From Symsagittifera roscoffensis (lineage: Eukaryota > Xenacoelomorpha > Acoela > Convolutidae), in NCBI RefSeq assembly GCF_963678635.1, contig NC_087062.1:40533676-40597675 (forward strand): a stretch of 64,000 bases of DNA. Reading direction: 5' to 3'. The position numbers and the translations under genes were made by a program. Within the stretch, counting starts at the first letter, position 1, and each line of letters starts with the position of its first letter. This document shows, piece after piece, positions 12,001 through 24,891 of this stretch. The notes beneath the pieces are model-generated. The model did not search any database. It saw only the letters and a list, made by a program, of their open reading frames with translations, and was not told the DNA's origin.

Positions 12001-13181
12001 AACAATACTTTGTTTTTTTTTAAATACAGTGTACTGACAAATTGCGTCGCTTGGCAAAAAACTGCTGAAAACAATTTCAAACATTGATTAAAAACGTAAA
12101 AGTGAAATTTGAAAACCGCTTGTGCAACCTTTTAAAACAATTAAGGAAACGAAAAAATTCAGGTTTTTACTTCATGTTTCATACTTCCAAAATAATAAGA
12201 AAATTTATAAATCATTGTGGTGCTCTAATTATCAAAAAAATTCACGTGCACTTATTCAGCTCGCAGTGGCTAAGTCTCGAACATTGTCAGACTATGGTAT
12301 GAAAAATGATTTCCTGTGTTCTTCAATTTTAACTTTGAACAATGACCTCCTGAATTTTTTCATTTTTTTAAACTTCATTTGATTTGAAACTATCACTAAA
12401 AGCCGAAATTTATTAATTGCTCAGTAAAAAAACTCAACCAGATTGGACATAATCAGCCACACCTAGAATAAATTACACAAGTAATTGGTTCTATATCACC
12501 CTGCTCTAGATGTGGGATACCATTTATGAAGCTCATATCACAGTTTCAAAAACTCGTAATTTTTTTGCTCCATAGGTGTCGCAGCAGAATAATTATGTTC
12601 CCAGAAAAAACGTTTTCCTAAGTATATGAAAATTCTTTGATATAATTGGGAGCCTTGACTGTTGATCTAATTGTTGATGATTTGCTGTCATATAAAAAGT
12701 TAAAAAGGTTTTTCATAGTAAAATTTTGGATGTTTCCATTATCTACATTAAAACAGTGTTTTTCAACAGACTTCTTTGTCACTAACGACTTTAGCTGCAA
12801 AAGTGCCCGAAATTCAAAATGAATTTTAAACTTATTAGAGAACATTTACCAAAATTATGGCTTGTTATATGCAAAATCTTTTTGTGTTCAATTTTTTCAT
12901 CGCTGTTTCCCTAAGTTTTGACAAATTAGATACTTTTTCAGTTTTTCAAGATGCTCATGATTTTTTGCGTAGTAGCTTGAAATTTTTGAACCTTCAGTTT
13001 CAATTTGATCCTCGCTACACGCAAAAAAATTAAGATTGAGAAACATTCGGTTGAACTTCAACTAAGAAGCATGAATTTGAACTGAAATTTGAATTTTTTC
13101 TGAAGATCTTTGAGTATTAAGAAACAAAAATTGATTTAAAACTTCAATTTTATTATTTCGAAAATGATTATTTAAGAAGCT

Positions 13182-13953
13182 ATGGACCGAATTGTGGATG
13201 ACACCATGGATGCTGTAATTAGTGACCAGCAAGGAGGGGTACCCGTGAGTACTAATGTAGTTGAGGGGGATAAAATAGATGATGTTTTAAGCGAGGTTGC
13301 AAAACTAAGACCCCTAACTGAGGAACAACAAAAACGGTTTGAGCTTCTAGAAAAAAAACAAAAAAATGGATGATTGTCTTAGAGCCCAAGAGCGGTATAC
13401 TAGCCAAAATTGTGTAATTGTTCGAAGCCCACCGTTTGATGTTGGCAGAAATTCAGACGTTACTCAGGAAACACTGCAATTTTTTTCGCTAGTTTTTCTG
13501 ACAATAACGCTGAAACACGAGAAAAAAACTTGCCACATACTACCAGGAGACAGTCATGGCACCTTTCCCAGTGTAAAATAAAACGCAAATTCAAAGATTT
13601 TTAGGACAAGAAAAAAGTATTTCGCGCGAGTACAATGCTGCGAAAAAAGTATAACCCAATCAATAAAAACCAATAAATGTGTTTGAACGACTTCCTACAA
13701 CGAAGCTGAAATAAGAGCAGAGGCGGCGATTTGTGGTATGACAACCGTTATCAATAGCTGTGTTGCATCAGTGGGCATCAACGAGCCTGTCAACCAACGA
13801 AAATTTGTTACGGTCAACTATATAACTGATCTAGATAAACTGGAAAGAACAGCTAAAACGAGCAATTTCATTAATAGTGTCAATGCAGAGGGCATTTCAG
13901 CTTCGTGTGAGAAAATATCCCCAGATCACAAACAACAAAACAGGAAACATTAG
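13182..13953 (+). pseudogene. LINE ORF1 remnant, copy A
   Basis: Three successive plus-strand frames (13182-13373, 13366-13581, 13738-13953) overlap or follow in shifted frames and look like one broken ORF1. The first ends in a Glu/Lys/Gln-rich stretch (LTEEQQKRFELLEKKQK), suggestive of a coiled coil. The second contains QNCVIVRSPPFDVGRNSD, compatible with the RRM-like start of many LINE ORF1 proteins. Between the second and third, other frames carry KVFRASTMLRKKYNPINK and then EIRAEAAICGMTTVINS, the usual order in this type of ORF1. In the family this protein binds element RNA. The function is dead here through frameshifts. Placement upstream of an endonuclease supports the call, but I recognise the type rather than the clade. 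Confidence 0.55.
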
Positions 13954-14888
13954 AAAAGGTGACCTCGGCAGAAACTGAATTGAAACTATACACAACTGTT
14001 TTTGAGGATTTTGTAACGTAAATGGGACTTTGTAACCATTAGCACCTAATGAAAAAGAACCCTGTTTGCTTAACGAACGTAGAAAACACTTCAATTACAT
14101 TTTTTTTCCTGCGTTTTTTGGTTTTAGTTTCCGAAGCAAAATAAAAACGTTTTTTTTTTGTTGAACAAAATTGAACTTTGGATCAGTGGTTTTCTCAGCC
14201 TTCCTGTGACTACGCAGGGAGTTCTGGCTTGCACGGATATGCAGCTTAGGAGCCAGGATATGGGTTTTGGTAATCGCTTTTAGGATGCCTCCTCGTGATT
14301 ACGCAAGGAAAAATTGCCTCGTAGTAAAGACAACAAAGAAAAAAATCTTGTAAATAATTTTGCATAGTATGAAACTGGAGCTCAAAGTAACCTATTAAGT
14401 ATTAGTATAATGAATTTTTTTCTGAAAAATCAAGTTTCAAGGCCAAATGCAAACTGGGTCGCGGCAAGATAACTCTACTTAATTTTGGGCCATATGGGCC
14501 AACACTGACATTTTAGGAGAAACAAAAAACACCAATCAAACTTTTTCACTTTAGAAAACTCGGCCAATTAAAAAAACAACGATGAAATACAGGTTCAATT
14601 TATACTTTTGCATTAATAACGTTTAGCAATATGTGCAACGAAATCATGGTTGAAACTGGAAGATTGTTCCATTTAAAATGATACAAAATCATTGAGACAA
14701 GAGATAGAAAGACATGGAGCGTAGGTGTAGGTATTTTGTGAGTGAGAATACTCGATATCAGATTAAGCAAAAAAAATAACGAAAATAATCTTAACCTACG
14801 GGTACATTCCGTCGAGTGCAGTAAATAAGCAGAACCTTACGAAATTGCAGAAGTTTTTTTGATAATTTTGGTGGTTGACACAGCATCA

Positions 14889-15065
14889 CATCAAATAGTA
14901 TGCGGAGACTTCAATATAAACAGTATGAGTAGCTCAAAAAATTGGAATCATCTTATTAGCCTAATGAGGGGGAGTGAACTTTTCTGCATGAATGCCAAAA
15001 AACCTACAAGGGTTACAACAAAGTCGTAAACAAGCATAGATTTATTATTTTCAAGTCTTTAACGC
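14889..15065 (+). pseudogene. LINE apurinic-type endonuclease fragment, copy A
   Basis: One frame reads VCGDFNINS at about 14898-14924. This is the GDFN metal- and nucleophile-site block of the exonuclease-endonuclease-phosphatase domain that nicks target DNA for LINE insertion. It continues through about 40 residues to KKPTRVTTKS, a stop, then TSIDLLFSSL, which corresponds to the 'PTR.T..S.T.ID.I.' segment near the end of that domain in jockey/CR1-like elements. The stop at about 15027 breaks it. Upstream N-terminal endonuclease blocks are not recognisable. It lies between ORF1 and the reverse transcriptase, in the expected order. Confidence 0.75.
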
Positions 15066-15479
15066 AGCAGTACATTAAGGAAACCATCGATATCATTTTA
15101 TTTCGGTTATTTATCATTTAAATGTGGCAGGTGAAAAAATTTAAACTTAAAAACTTATCTCTCAAGAGAGTAGCACCTACTCAACAGAAAAGGTGTAATA
15201 TAACAGTTAAATGCAGCTTGAAAATTGACTTCGACTACTTTGAAAATGATGCAAATAACTAAAGCAGCGGGGAGGGTTTTACTCAACTTCATGAAAAGCT
15301 TATAGCTTATTGTCAATTTGAATAAATTTATCCCTGAGAAACCAAAAAATGTAAATGAAGATAAGATTTTTTAGACTGATAACCAAATTGAAAACGCAGC
15401 AAATAAAAAAATAGGCTTAGGATTGGGATAGGCGAATTGGGATAGAGGCTAGAGATAAATAATTAAGTGAAGATTTTGG

Positions 15480-16379
15480 TCAAAAGTTGATAAAAAAGAA
15501 AAAAGATTTTTATCAGCACGATCTGCAGACGCAAGCCCCAAAAAAACAAAAAATAAATTTTTCAAATGGTTAACAATCTTAGTGGGACAACAGGTGTTTT
15601 AAACCAGAGTAAATTATCACAGATGCAGATTTATTCAATAAAAATTTTTCGAATATAGGCGGAAAAGTAGCAAATGCTTTCCAAAAACAACACATCAGGA
15701 AAATCAATTAAAATTATACAAAAAATATGCAAAAAGTACATGGTTTTTGAGACCTGTGACAAGCTATGAAAATAAACAAATCTTGGAAAATTTGAAAAAA
15801 AAAATCCAATTTAGATCAATCATGCTTACATTTTCTCAATAAGAGAACTATTGGAGCCTTTCTTTCTCGTTTTATTTCAAAACTATTTTGACAACCATTT
15901 GTTCCGAGCTCAATAAAAATGGCTAAAGGATACCCATGAAAAAAAGGGAATGAACACGAACCTTCAAATTTCAGATCAATATCACTTTTGCCTGTCTTTC
16001 AATGATTAGTATACACCCGAATTTGAGAAATTGTTCATCAACAAAATCTATTACATCAATCTCAATTCGAGTTCAGACAAAAAACAAGTACTGTTGACGC
16101 TATTACTTCTCTAGCAGACTTAACTTGACTGTTGATCAAAAGCTTGTTTTAAGCATATGTTAAGATTACGGTATAACAGTACCAGCATATGACGTTTTAG
16201 ATTCATTGTTTATCAGAACGTAAACAGTGTGTAAGCATTAACAGAATCAAATTGCAAAGTCAACAAAAATGCGGAGTCCCGCTGGGCCAAATTCTAGTTT
16301 CTCCACTTTTCACTCTGTTTAATAATTATATAAAAAATTCGAACACAAATGCCTATTTCTATGCCAATGGTACAGCCAA
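15480..16379 (+). pseudogene. LINE reverse transcriptase, N-terminal half, copy A
   Basis: Recognisable non-LTR RT blocks occur in order. RSISLLPVFQ is at 15973-16002, corresponding to the 'yRPISLLp' block. STVDAITSLADL starts near 16087. A DYGITVPAYDVLDSL segment is near 16166-16210, and CGVPLGQILVSPLF starts at about 16270, corresponding to the 'GvPQGSiLgPllF' block. The segment then reads NAYFYANGTA, where the catalytic Y-A-D-D is mutated to Y-A-N-G. The duplication breakpoint falls two codons later, so this copy is cut off before the thumb. Multiple stops and frameshifts make it inactive. Confidence 0.85.
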
Positions 16380-17657
16380 TATTTGTGGTAGCTGATTTTG
16401 CGCGGAAAACAAAAAAAATTTAAAAAAAAACAAAACACACCCGAATACAAAGCTCCTCCCCATTTTCAATGCTGGGAACAATACTTTGTTTTTTTTTAAA
16501 TACAGTGTACTGACAAATTGCGTCGCTTGGCAAAAAACTGCTGAAAACAATTTCAAACATTGATTAAAAACGTAAAAGTGAAATTTGAAAACCGCTTGTG
16601 CAACCTTTTAAAACAATTAAGGAAACGAAAAAATTCAGGTTTTTACTTCATGTTTCATACTTCCAAAATAATAAGAAAATTTATAAATCATTGTGGTGCT
16701 CTAATTATCAAAAAAATTCACGTGCACTTATTCAGCTCGCAGTGGCTAAGTCTCGAACATTGTCAGACTATGGTATGAAAAATGATTTCCTGTGTTCTTC
16801 AATTTTAACTTTGAACAATGACCTCCTGAATTTTTTCATTTTTTTAAACTTCATTTGATTTGAAACTATCACTAAAAGCCGAAATTTATTAATTGCTCAG
16901 TAAAAAAACTCAACCAGATTGGACATAATCAGCCACACCTAGAATAAATTACACAAGTAATTGGTTCTATATCACCCTGCTCTAGATGTGGGATACCATT
17001 TATGAAGCTCATATCACAGTTTCAAAAACTCGTAATTTTTTTGCTCCATAGGTGTCGCAGCAGAATAATTATGTTCCCAGAAAAAACGTTTTCTTAAGTA
17101 TATGAAAATTCTTTGATATAATTGGGAGCCTTGACTGTTGATCTAATTGTTGATGATTTGCTGTCATATAAAAAGTTAAAAAGGTTTTTCATAGTAAAAT
17201 TTTGGATGTTTCCATTATCTACATTAAAACAGTGTTTTTCAACAGACTTCTTTGTCACTAACGACTTTAGCTGCAAAAGTGCCCGAAATTCAAAATGAAT
17301 TTTAAACTTATTAGAGAACATTTACCAAAATTATGGCTTGTTATATGCAAAATCTTTTTGTGTTCAATTTTTTCATCGCTGTTTCCCTAAGTTTTGACAA
17401 ATTAGATACTTTTTCAGTTTTTCAAGATGCTCATGATTTTTTGCGTAGTAGCTTGAAATTTTTGAACCTTCAGTTTCAATTTGATCCTCGCTACACGCAA
17501 AAAAATTAAGATTGAGAAACATTCGGTTGAACTTCAACTAAGAAGCATGAATTTGAACTGAAATTTGAATTTTTTCTGAAGATCTTTGAGTATTAAGAAA
17601 CAAAAATTGATTTAAAACTTCAATTTTATTATTTCGAAAATGATTATTTAAGAAGCT

Positions 17658-18429
17658 ATGGACCGAATTGTGGATGACACCATGGATGCTGTAATTAGTG
17701 ACCAGCAAGGAGGGGTACCCGTGAGTACTAATGTAGTTGAGGGGGATAAAATAGATGATGTTTTAAGCGAGGTTGCAAAACTAAGACCCCTAACTGAGGA
17801 ACAACAAAAACGGTTTGAGCTTCTAGAAAAAAAACAAAAAAATGGATGATTGTCTTAGAGCCCAAGAGCGGTATACTAGCCAAAATTGTGTAATTGTTCG
17901 AAGCCCACCGTTTGATGTTGGCAGAAATTCAGACGTTACTCAGGAAACACTGCAATTTTTTTCGCTAGTTTTTCTGACAATAACGCTGAAACACGAGAAA
18001 AAAACTTGCCACATACTACCAGGAGACAGTCATGGCACCTTTCCCAGTGTAAAATAAAACGCAAATTCAAAGATTTTTAGGACAAGAAAAAAGTATTTCG
18101 CGCGAGTACAATGCTGCGAAAAAAGTATAACCCAATCAATAAAAACCAATAAATGTGTTTGAACGACTTCCTACAACGAAGCTGAAATAAGAGCAGAGGC
18201 GGCGATTTGTGGTATGACAACCGTTATCAATAGCTGTGTTGCATCAGTGGGCATCAACGAGCCTGTCAACCAACGAAAATTTGTTACGGTCAACTATATA
18301 ACTGATCTAGATAAACTGGAAAGAACAGCTAAAACGAGCAATTTCATTAATAGTGTCAATGCAGAGGGCATTTCAGCTTCGTGTGAGAAAATATCCCCAG
18401 ATCACAAACAACAAAACAGGAAACATTAG
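17658..18429 (+). pseudogene. LINE ORF1 remnant, copy B
   Basis: Same content, frames and stops as the copy A remnant (frames at 17658-17849, 17842-18057 and 18214-18429). I see no base difference from copy A across this interval by eye. The shared lesions show that decay preceded the duplication. Confidence 0.55.
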
Positions 18430-19363
18430 AAAAGGTGACCTCGGCAGAAACTGAATTGAAACTATACACAACTGTTTTTGAGGATTTTGTAACGTAAATG
18501 GGACTTTGTAACCATTAGCACCTAATGAAAAAGAACCCTGTTTGCTTAACGAACGTAGAAAACACTTCAATTACATTTTTTTCCTGCGTTTTTTGGTTTT
18601 AGTTTCCGAAGCAAAATAAAAACGTTTTTTTTTTGTTGAACAAAATTGAACTTTGGATCAGTGGTTTTCTCAGCCTTCCTGTGACTACGCAGGGAGTTCT
18701 GGCTTGCACGGATATGCAGCTTAGGAGCCAGGATATGGGTTTTGGTAATCGCTTTTAGGATGCCTCCTCGTGATTACGCAAGGAAAAATTGCCTCGTAGT
18801 AAAGACAACAAAGAAAAAAATCTTGTAAATAATTTTGCATAGTATGAAACTGGAGCTCAAAGTAACCTATTAAGTATTAGTATAATGAATTTTTTTCTGA
18901 AAAATCAAGTTTCAAGGCCAAATGCAAACTGGGTCGCGGCAAGATAACTCTACTTAATTTTGGGCCATATGGGCCAACACTGACATTTTAGGAGAAACAA
19001 AAAACACCAATCAAACTTTTTCACTTTAGAAAACTCGGCCAATTAAAAAAACAACGATGAAATACAGGTTCAATTTATACTTTTGCATTAATAACGTTTA
19101 GCAATATGTGCAACGAAATCATGGTTGAAACTGGAAGATTGTTCCATTTAAAATGATACAAAATCATTGAGACAAGAGATAGAAAGACATGGAGCGTAGG
19201 TGTAGGTATTTTGTGAGTGAGAATACTCGATATCAGATTAAGCAAAAAAAATAACGAAAATAATCTTAACCTACGGGTACATTCCGTCGAGTGCAGTAAA
19301 TAAGCAGAACCTTACGAAATTGCAGAAGTTTTTTTGATAATTTTGGTGGTTGACACAGCATCA

Positions 19364-19540
19364 CATCAAATAGTATGCGGAGACTTCAATATAAACAGTA
19401 TGAGTAGCTCAAAAAATTGGAATCATCTTATTAGCCTAATGAGGGGGAGTGAACTTTTCTGCATGAATGCCAAAAAACCTACAAGGGTTACAACAAAGTC
19501 GTAAACAAGCATAGATTTATTATTTTCAAGTCTTTAACGC
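19364..19540 (+). pseudogene. LINE apurinic-type endonuclease fragment, copy B
   Basis: Copy of the 14889-15065 fragment, including the same internal stop. The GDFNIN codons lie at about 19379-19396. Confidence 0.75.
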
Positions 19541-19954
19541 AGCAGTACATTAAGGAAACCATCGATATCATTTTATTTCGGTTATTTATCATTTAAATGT
19601 GGCAGGTGAAAAAATTTAAACTTAAAAACTTATCTCTCAAGAGAGTAGCACCTACTCAACAGAAAAGGTGTAATATAACAGTTAAATGCAGCTTGAAAAT
19701 TGACTTCGACTACTTTGAAAATGATGCAAATAACTAAAGCAGCGGGGAGGGTTTTACTCAACTTCATGAAAAGCTTATAGCTTATTGTCAATTTGAATAA
19801 ATTTATCCCTGAGAAACCAAAAAATGTAAATGAAGATAAGATTTTTTAGACTGATAACCAAATTGAAAACGCAGCAAATAAAAAAATAGGCTTAGGATTG
19901 GGATAGGCGAATTGGGATAGAGGCTAGAGATAAATAATTAAGTGAAGATTTTGG

Positions 19955-21330
19955 TCAAAAGTTGATAAAAAAGAAAAAAGATTTTTATCAGCACGATCTG
20001 CAGACGCAAGCCCCAAAAAAACAAAAAATAAATTTTTCAAATGGTTAACAATCTTAGTGGGACAACAGGTGTTTTAAACCAGAGTAAATTATCACAGATG
20101 CAGATTTATTCAATAAAAATTTTTCGAATATAGGCGGAAAAGTAGCAAATGCTTTCCAAAAACAACACATCAGGAAAATCAATTAAAATTATACAAAAAA
20201 TATGCAAAAAGTACATGGTTTTTGAGACCTGTGACAAGCTATGAAAATAAACAAATCTTGGAAAATTTGAAAAAAAAAATCCAATTTAGATCAATCATGC
20301 TTACATTTTCTCAATAAGAGAACTATTGGAGCCTTTCTTTCTCGTTTTATTTCAAAACTATTTTGACAACCATTTGTTCCGAGCTCAATAAAAATGGCTA
20401 AAGGATACCCATGAAAAAAAGGGAATGAACACGAACCTTCAAATTTCAGATCAATATCAGTTTTGCCTGTCTTTCAATGATTAGTATACACCCGAATTTG
20501 AGAAATTGTTCATCAACAAAATCTATTACATCAATCTCAATTCGAGTTCAGACAAAAAACAAGTACTGTTGACGCTATTACTTCTCTAGCAGACTTAACT
20601 TGACTGTTGATCAAAAGCTTGTTTTAAGCATATGTTAAGATTACGGTATAACAGTACCAGCATATGACGTTTTAGATTCATTGTTTATCAGAACGTAAAC
20701 AGTGTGTAAGCATTAACAGAATCAAATTGCAAAGTCAACAAAAATGCGGAGTCCCGCTGGGCCAAATTCTAGTTTCTCCACTTTTCACTCTGTTTAATAA
20801 TTATATAAAAAATTCGAACACAAATGCCTATTTCTATGCCAATGGTACAGCCATTAAAACTCAGACTGAAAAAACAATGCCGATTGAATACTATGAAAAT
20901 GCAATGACAAAAGCAATGATTGGACGAAAGCAAACTGATTTGAACTTAGATAAAACTAAATAACTTAGGTTCACAAAACGGAATAAAAAAATCAGCTACT
21001 CAATTAAAATGACCAGCGAAGACTTAAAGCAAAAATCTTTTTCAAAATTTTAGGTTTGTATCTCGATAAAAAATTGAATTCAAAAATCACCTTTATCTTG
21101 TTAACACTAAGCTTAATAAAATCGGTAGAATCAATGATCTCACTGTCAACAGATTAACCAGAGTCTTAATTTTTAAGAAAAAATTGAATTAGTATATTTA
21201 TTGCAGGAAAAAATTAAAATAAATAATGTAAAAGAGGTTCATTTATACGAGCTCCTAAAACTTCTCTGTAAAATTATTCGCGGTGATTGTGAATCTGTGT
21301 CTCTCAGCAAATTAATTGCTTTTGACGAAA
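19955..21330 (+). pseudogene. LINE reverse transcriptase, copy B plus C-terminal remainder
   Basis: Repeats the RT blocks of copy A (RSIS at about 20448, with the next residue changed by a C-to-G substitution), then continues past the duplication edge. The frame 20727-20963 contains CGVPLGQILVSPLF, FYANGTAIKTQ (degenerate Y-A-D-D) and LNLDKTK, the start of the thumb. Further frames contain FSKF then GLYLDKKLNSKIT (the 'LGI.LD..L.W..H' block, about 21036-21085). They continue to VKEVHLYELLKLLCKIIRGD near 21228-21290, resembling the extreme C-terminal helix of jockey/CR1-like ORF2. The gene is dead. It lies on the same strand and in the right order after ORF1 and endonuclease. Confidence 0.85.
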
Positions 21331-21454
21331 TATTCAAAATACATCATAATCATAAAAGAAAAGAAATAAGTGATTAACTTCAAAAACAGCAAAAGTTTCT
21401 AATTTTTACCAGAACTCAATAAATTTTTTCCAATTTTTTTTGAATCGATTAGTT

Positions 21455-22035
21455 GATAAAAAAAGAATAAAGATATTTATCAGCACGACCTGCAGACGCA
21501 AGCCCCAAAAATTTTTCAAATGATTATCAATCTTAGTGGGACAACAGGTGTTTTAAACCAGAGTAAATTATCACAGATGCAGATTTATTCAACAAAAATT
21601 TTTCGAATATAGGCGGAAAAGTAGCAAATGCTTTCCAAAAACAACACATCAGCAAAATCAATTAAAATTATACAAAAAATATGCAAAAAGTACAAGGTTT
21701 TTGAGACCAGTGACAAGCTATGAAAATAAACAAATCTTGGAAAATTTGAAAAAAAAATCCAATTTAGATCAATCATGCTTACATTTTCTCAATAAGAGAA
21801 CTATTGGAGCCTTTCTTTCTCGTTTTATTTCAAAATTATTTTGACAACCATTTGTTCCGAGCTCAATAAAAATGGCTAAAGGATACCCATGAAAAAAAGG
21901 GAATGAACACGAACCTTCAAGTTTCAGATCAATATCACTTTTGCCTGTCTTTCAATTATTAGTATACACCCGAATTTGAGAAATTGTTCATCAACAAAAT
22001 CTATTACATCAATCTTAATTCGGGTTCCCTTGTTT
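21455..22035 (+). mobile_element. Third, older fragment of the same LINE (RT N-terminal part)
   Basis: This segment aligns with 15500-16075 and 19975-20550: shared words include CTGCAGACGCAAGCCCCAAA, GTGGGACAACAGGTGTTTTA and ACACCCGAATTTGAGAAATT. It differs from them by scattered substitutions and a small deletion near 21510, so it is more diverged than copies A and B are from each other. It ends abruptly after CATCAATCTTAATTCGGGTT, where the other copies read on into the STVDAI block. It sits just after the LINE 3' end, so either a separate insertion or an older partial duplication is possible. Confidence 0.85.
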
Positions 22036-22740
22036 CGTTGATCAGTATAATCAGTAGAGTTCGAGGTGGTCCTGAAGAACCTGACTGATTACTCTTTATC
22101 TGTACAATTGGAGATTTAATAGTTTTAGCTTTATATATGAAATCCAAAAAGATAATTTTTAACACATTTTTTATAATATTTGTCGTTTTTCATTATTGTC
22201 TGTTTATTTCGAATTTTGTTTCCAAATGTGAAGCTTTTTTCAGCGTTTCTAAAACTAAGAAGGCTGCAACATGTTTACACTACTTTGTTCTTTTTCATCC
22301 AAATAAGTTTTGTCTGAACCTGAGCCAATGCTTATCAATTTTCAGAACTGGAAGATCAGGCCGTTCAATGTTTTTCTTAGAAATGCGGGCAGCCCCATAA
22401 CTCACTTGCTAAGATATAGGTTGCCAAAATTAAAGAAAGAGGTCAACTCTCAATTCCACATCACAGTTTTGATGGCAGCTGTTATCTTAACTTACAAGTT
22501 GCGACTACAATAAAAGCTTACAATTTCCTCCAGCTCAGCTTGTAAGACCATGTTATTTTCTTCTTCTGTAACCCGCTTTTAGATACCTGTTCCTGTTTTT
22601 ACGTAGAATTCCTTAGAGATACCGCTGATAATACAAAAATGTTTTTTTTTTAGGCGTAATAATTTGGCCGCACCGTCTTTCTGTGATGAGCGAAAGGTAT
22701 CAACTTCTGTCTCTTCCAAATTTTTTCCAATTTGTTAGGT
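22036..22740. other. Stretch with no recognised gene
   Basis: Two overlapping short plus-strand frames (22137-22400, 22310-22513) show no recognisable domain. The first has a hydrophobic N-terminal third that could be AT-rich noise. Nothing else is supported. Confidence 0.4.
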
Positions 22741-24660
22741 ATACTCAGCACTCAGCATGTGGTCCCGCACAGATGCAGGGCCCGTGTTGTCGTCATCAGT
22801 GTGCGCCTCGAAACCCCTGGCTGCTGTCTTTAAGTTCATCAACAGGTTGAGCCTAATTAGGGAGCCCAGAGAAGAATAGTTTCCACAGTCCTAGACCAAC
22901 AATAGATTTCCTCGCTTCCGGTTCCATCACGTCCTTGAAAAAAAACAGTGGCCAGCTACTCCCCGTGAGTTAACATCATTTGCTCAAGATTGTTTACACT
23001 GGAGCCTCCATCAGCGCTTCAACTCCCATCATAACCCAGTGGGTTTTGTCCTTCTGGTCGAAGGATCCAGCGGGCTTTCGTTTCTGAAAATACTTATGCT
23101 CCCTCATTTCAATGCATACTTTTCTTGCCATCCACGTCCCATGGCTCATCACGGTTTTCTTCAGGCACGATTCTGAAGACACTGGTTAGGAATTCATTCG
23201 ACGGGTCGGACATATACTATCCAATCTCACTGATTTTCAATAACAATTTTGCTTTAAACGCCTCTCGCCATGCTGCAGTTTTTTCGTCAGTCATCTGCAG
23301 CACGTCGAGATTACGTCAAAGATTATGACTGTCACAGTCTCAAATGCTTTCCCTAAAAATCCGTTGAGCTCATTTTTGCAGAACCCTAACGCGGCAACCA
23401 AGTTAAAGAGAGAAGCGACATGACAATCTCCGTCTACTCCATCTCTGTTTTGTCGACTATCTTCAATTTTTCATACAGTTTTGCCAGCTGAAGCTGCTGT
23501 TCACTCAGTGTCCTCACGTAGCAGCCTGTCTGTGTCCTCACATAGCAGTGTCCTCGCATAGCAGCCGTATAGCAGTGTCCTCAGTGCCCTCACAATACTG
23601 GCATTTAGACAAACACCCAGTCTCTGTTCAATCTAATCACCGGGATTCTGTCAGACTGCTCCGTGGCTTGCGCTTCACCTTGATAATCCAAACACAGACA
23701 AGTTGTGCAAGTTCTAATCTGCGTTAAGCTCCAACTATACTCTGTACGTTGCCCTGCTGCATTGGCCTCATTATATCTCTCATGGAGAACAAGGTATGGC
23801 CTCAAGTTAGCATCATCGAAAAGACCAAGCACAAAGTTCACATAACCGTCCAGCATTGGAAATGAAGGTGTAATTACCTTTTCTTCTATGATCAACCCTA
23901 ACTGAACAAGTACAGTAGCAATTTCCCAGATATCAAGAATTTTTTCCATAGAAATGCTGATAAATACGGCCTCGTCAAAATAGCCATTTCGCGAGACCTC
24001 ATCAATGAATGGGTTTTAAATTATACCTGGTATGCCCAATAATTTACAAAATTTATTTTGAGACTTGGCTTCTGAGATTCTTTAGTTCTTTGTTTGAGCC
24101 ATCCTTATTTTTCTATCTGGCTGTTACACTTCAGCAATGCCTCAGCAATTCCGACTATCTTGCATGCAGCCTTATGAATTCATTCTTTTATATTTTTACA
24201 CCGACCGGTATAAATTTACACGGAACGGAGCAAGGTTTTACCCGGGCTCAACGTTCGCCCTCGAAAGAGCGTTCGGTAATGCTCCAGGATCGGAGCCGAC
24301 ATAAATGTGGTGAAAAATAACTTCTTCTATCTGTATGGCCGATGCCACCGCACAGTCATTACCTGCAATCTTGTCGCTCAAGACTTCCATCAGCTTCCGC
24401 TGCAGCTACTTCAGTTCCGTTTCTAATTCTATTTCAAATCATTGTCATCGAACAGCACATGAACCTAAATTCCAATACGGTCCTCATACACTGCTGCTTC
24501 CGTCGATGACGTTCTCTTGGTTTGATCAAATAATTTCTGGAGGAGAGTCCTCCACGGAGTTTGACAGTTTCTCCAATCCCTTCTAATTGACCTCGGATGA
24601 CATGACTCCGCCTTGTGTTTTCCTCCATAAGTTCATTCCTGCCCCGGTCCCGGCTACCAG
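22741..24660 (-). pseudogene. Decayed minus-strand coding remnants, family not recognised
   Basis: Base composition becomes more even than in the AT-rich flanks, and several minus-strand frames look protein-like: 23605-23949 (114 codons, ATG start, containing SFPMLDGYVNFVLGLFDDAN), 22994-23182, and 24434-24628 (rich in Arg and Glu). They are separated by stops and change frame. I do not recognise any domain; a gag-like segment of another retroelement is possible, but this is a guess. The gypsy element at 24678 interrupts the region: what follows 24677 in the pre-insertion locus continues at 30620. Confidence 0.3.
23505..23600. repeat. Short imperfect tandem repeat
   Basis: The word GTCCTCACATAGCAG and close variants (cacgtagcag, cgcatagcag, cgtatagcag) recur five times at variable spacing of about 15-27 bases. 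This looks like minisatellite-like slippage within the decayed coding stretch. Confidence 0.6.
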
Positions 24661-24677
24661 CTCAATGAAGTACACCT

Positions 24678-24891
24678 TGTTGTGAAACGCACTATTTTAT
24701 TCTCAGTTATTAATTTATTTGTAAACTACCATAACTGGTTACTTAACTTTGACCTCGACATGCTCATTCTTTCCGGCGGAGAGAATGCTCTGCTCTTTTT
24801 TGAATGTTTTAACTTTGAGATTAATTCACTTTTAAACACAATTTTATCTGTACATAAGTAGAATTAGCTATAACAAAGGAACATTTTATCA
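24678..24891 (+). repeat. 5' LTR
   Basis: Begins TGTTGTGAAACGCAC and ends ACATTTTATCA; it pairs with 30408-30619. A TCCGGCGGAG block is conserved in both. The TATATAAG present in the other LTR is degraded to TACATAAG here. Confidence 0.92.

Larger units (their letters stand above)
11904..16379 (+). repeat. Tandem duplication, copy A (4476 bp)
   Basis: This segment is repeated head-to-tail at 16380-20854. The sequence from TATTTGTGGTAGC at 11904 reappears at 16380 with offset 4476. The offset falls to 4475 after a T-run near 14100-14107, where copy B has one T fewer. By eye I see only two base differences (about 12619 C versus T; about 15986 C versus G) plus that indel. The segment carries ORF1, the endonuclease and the N-terminal half of the reverse transcriptase of a LINE, all already broken by the same stops in both copies. 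Confidence 0.95.
16380..20854 (+). repeat. Tandem duplication, copy B
   Basis: This is the second copy of the 4476-bp unit, directly abutting copy A. The junction reads GGTACAGCCA followed by ATATTTGTGG. Little or no microhomology is visible: the right flank of copy B (CCATTAAAAC) and the left flank of copy A (CCGATGAT) differ. Copy B runs on into the downstream remainder of the LINE, so the ancestral order is preserved at its right edge. The near identity means a very recent event, or a local assembly duplication of two haplotypes. Confidence 0.95.
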
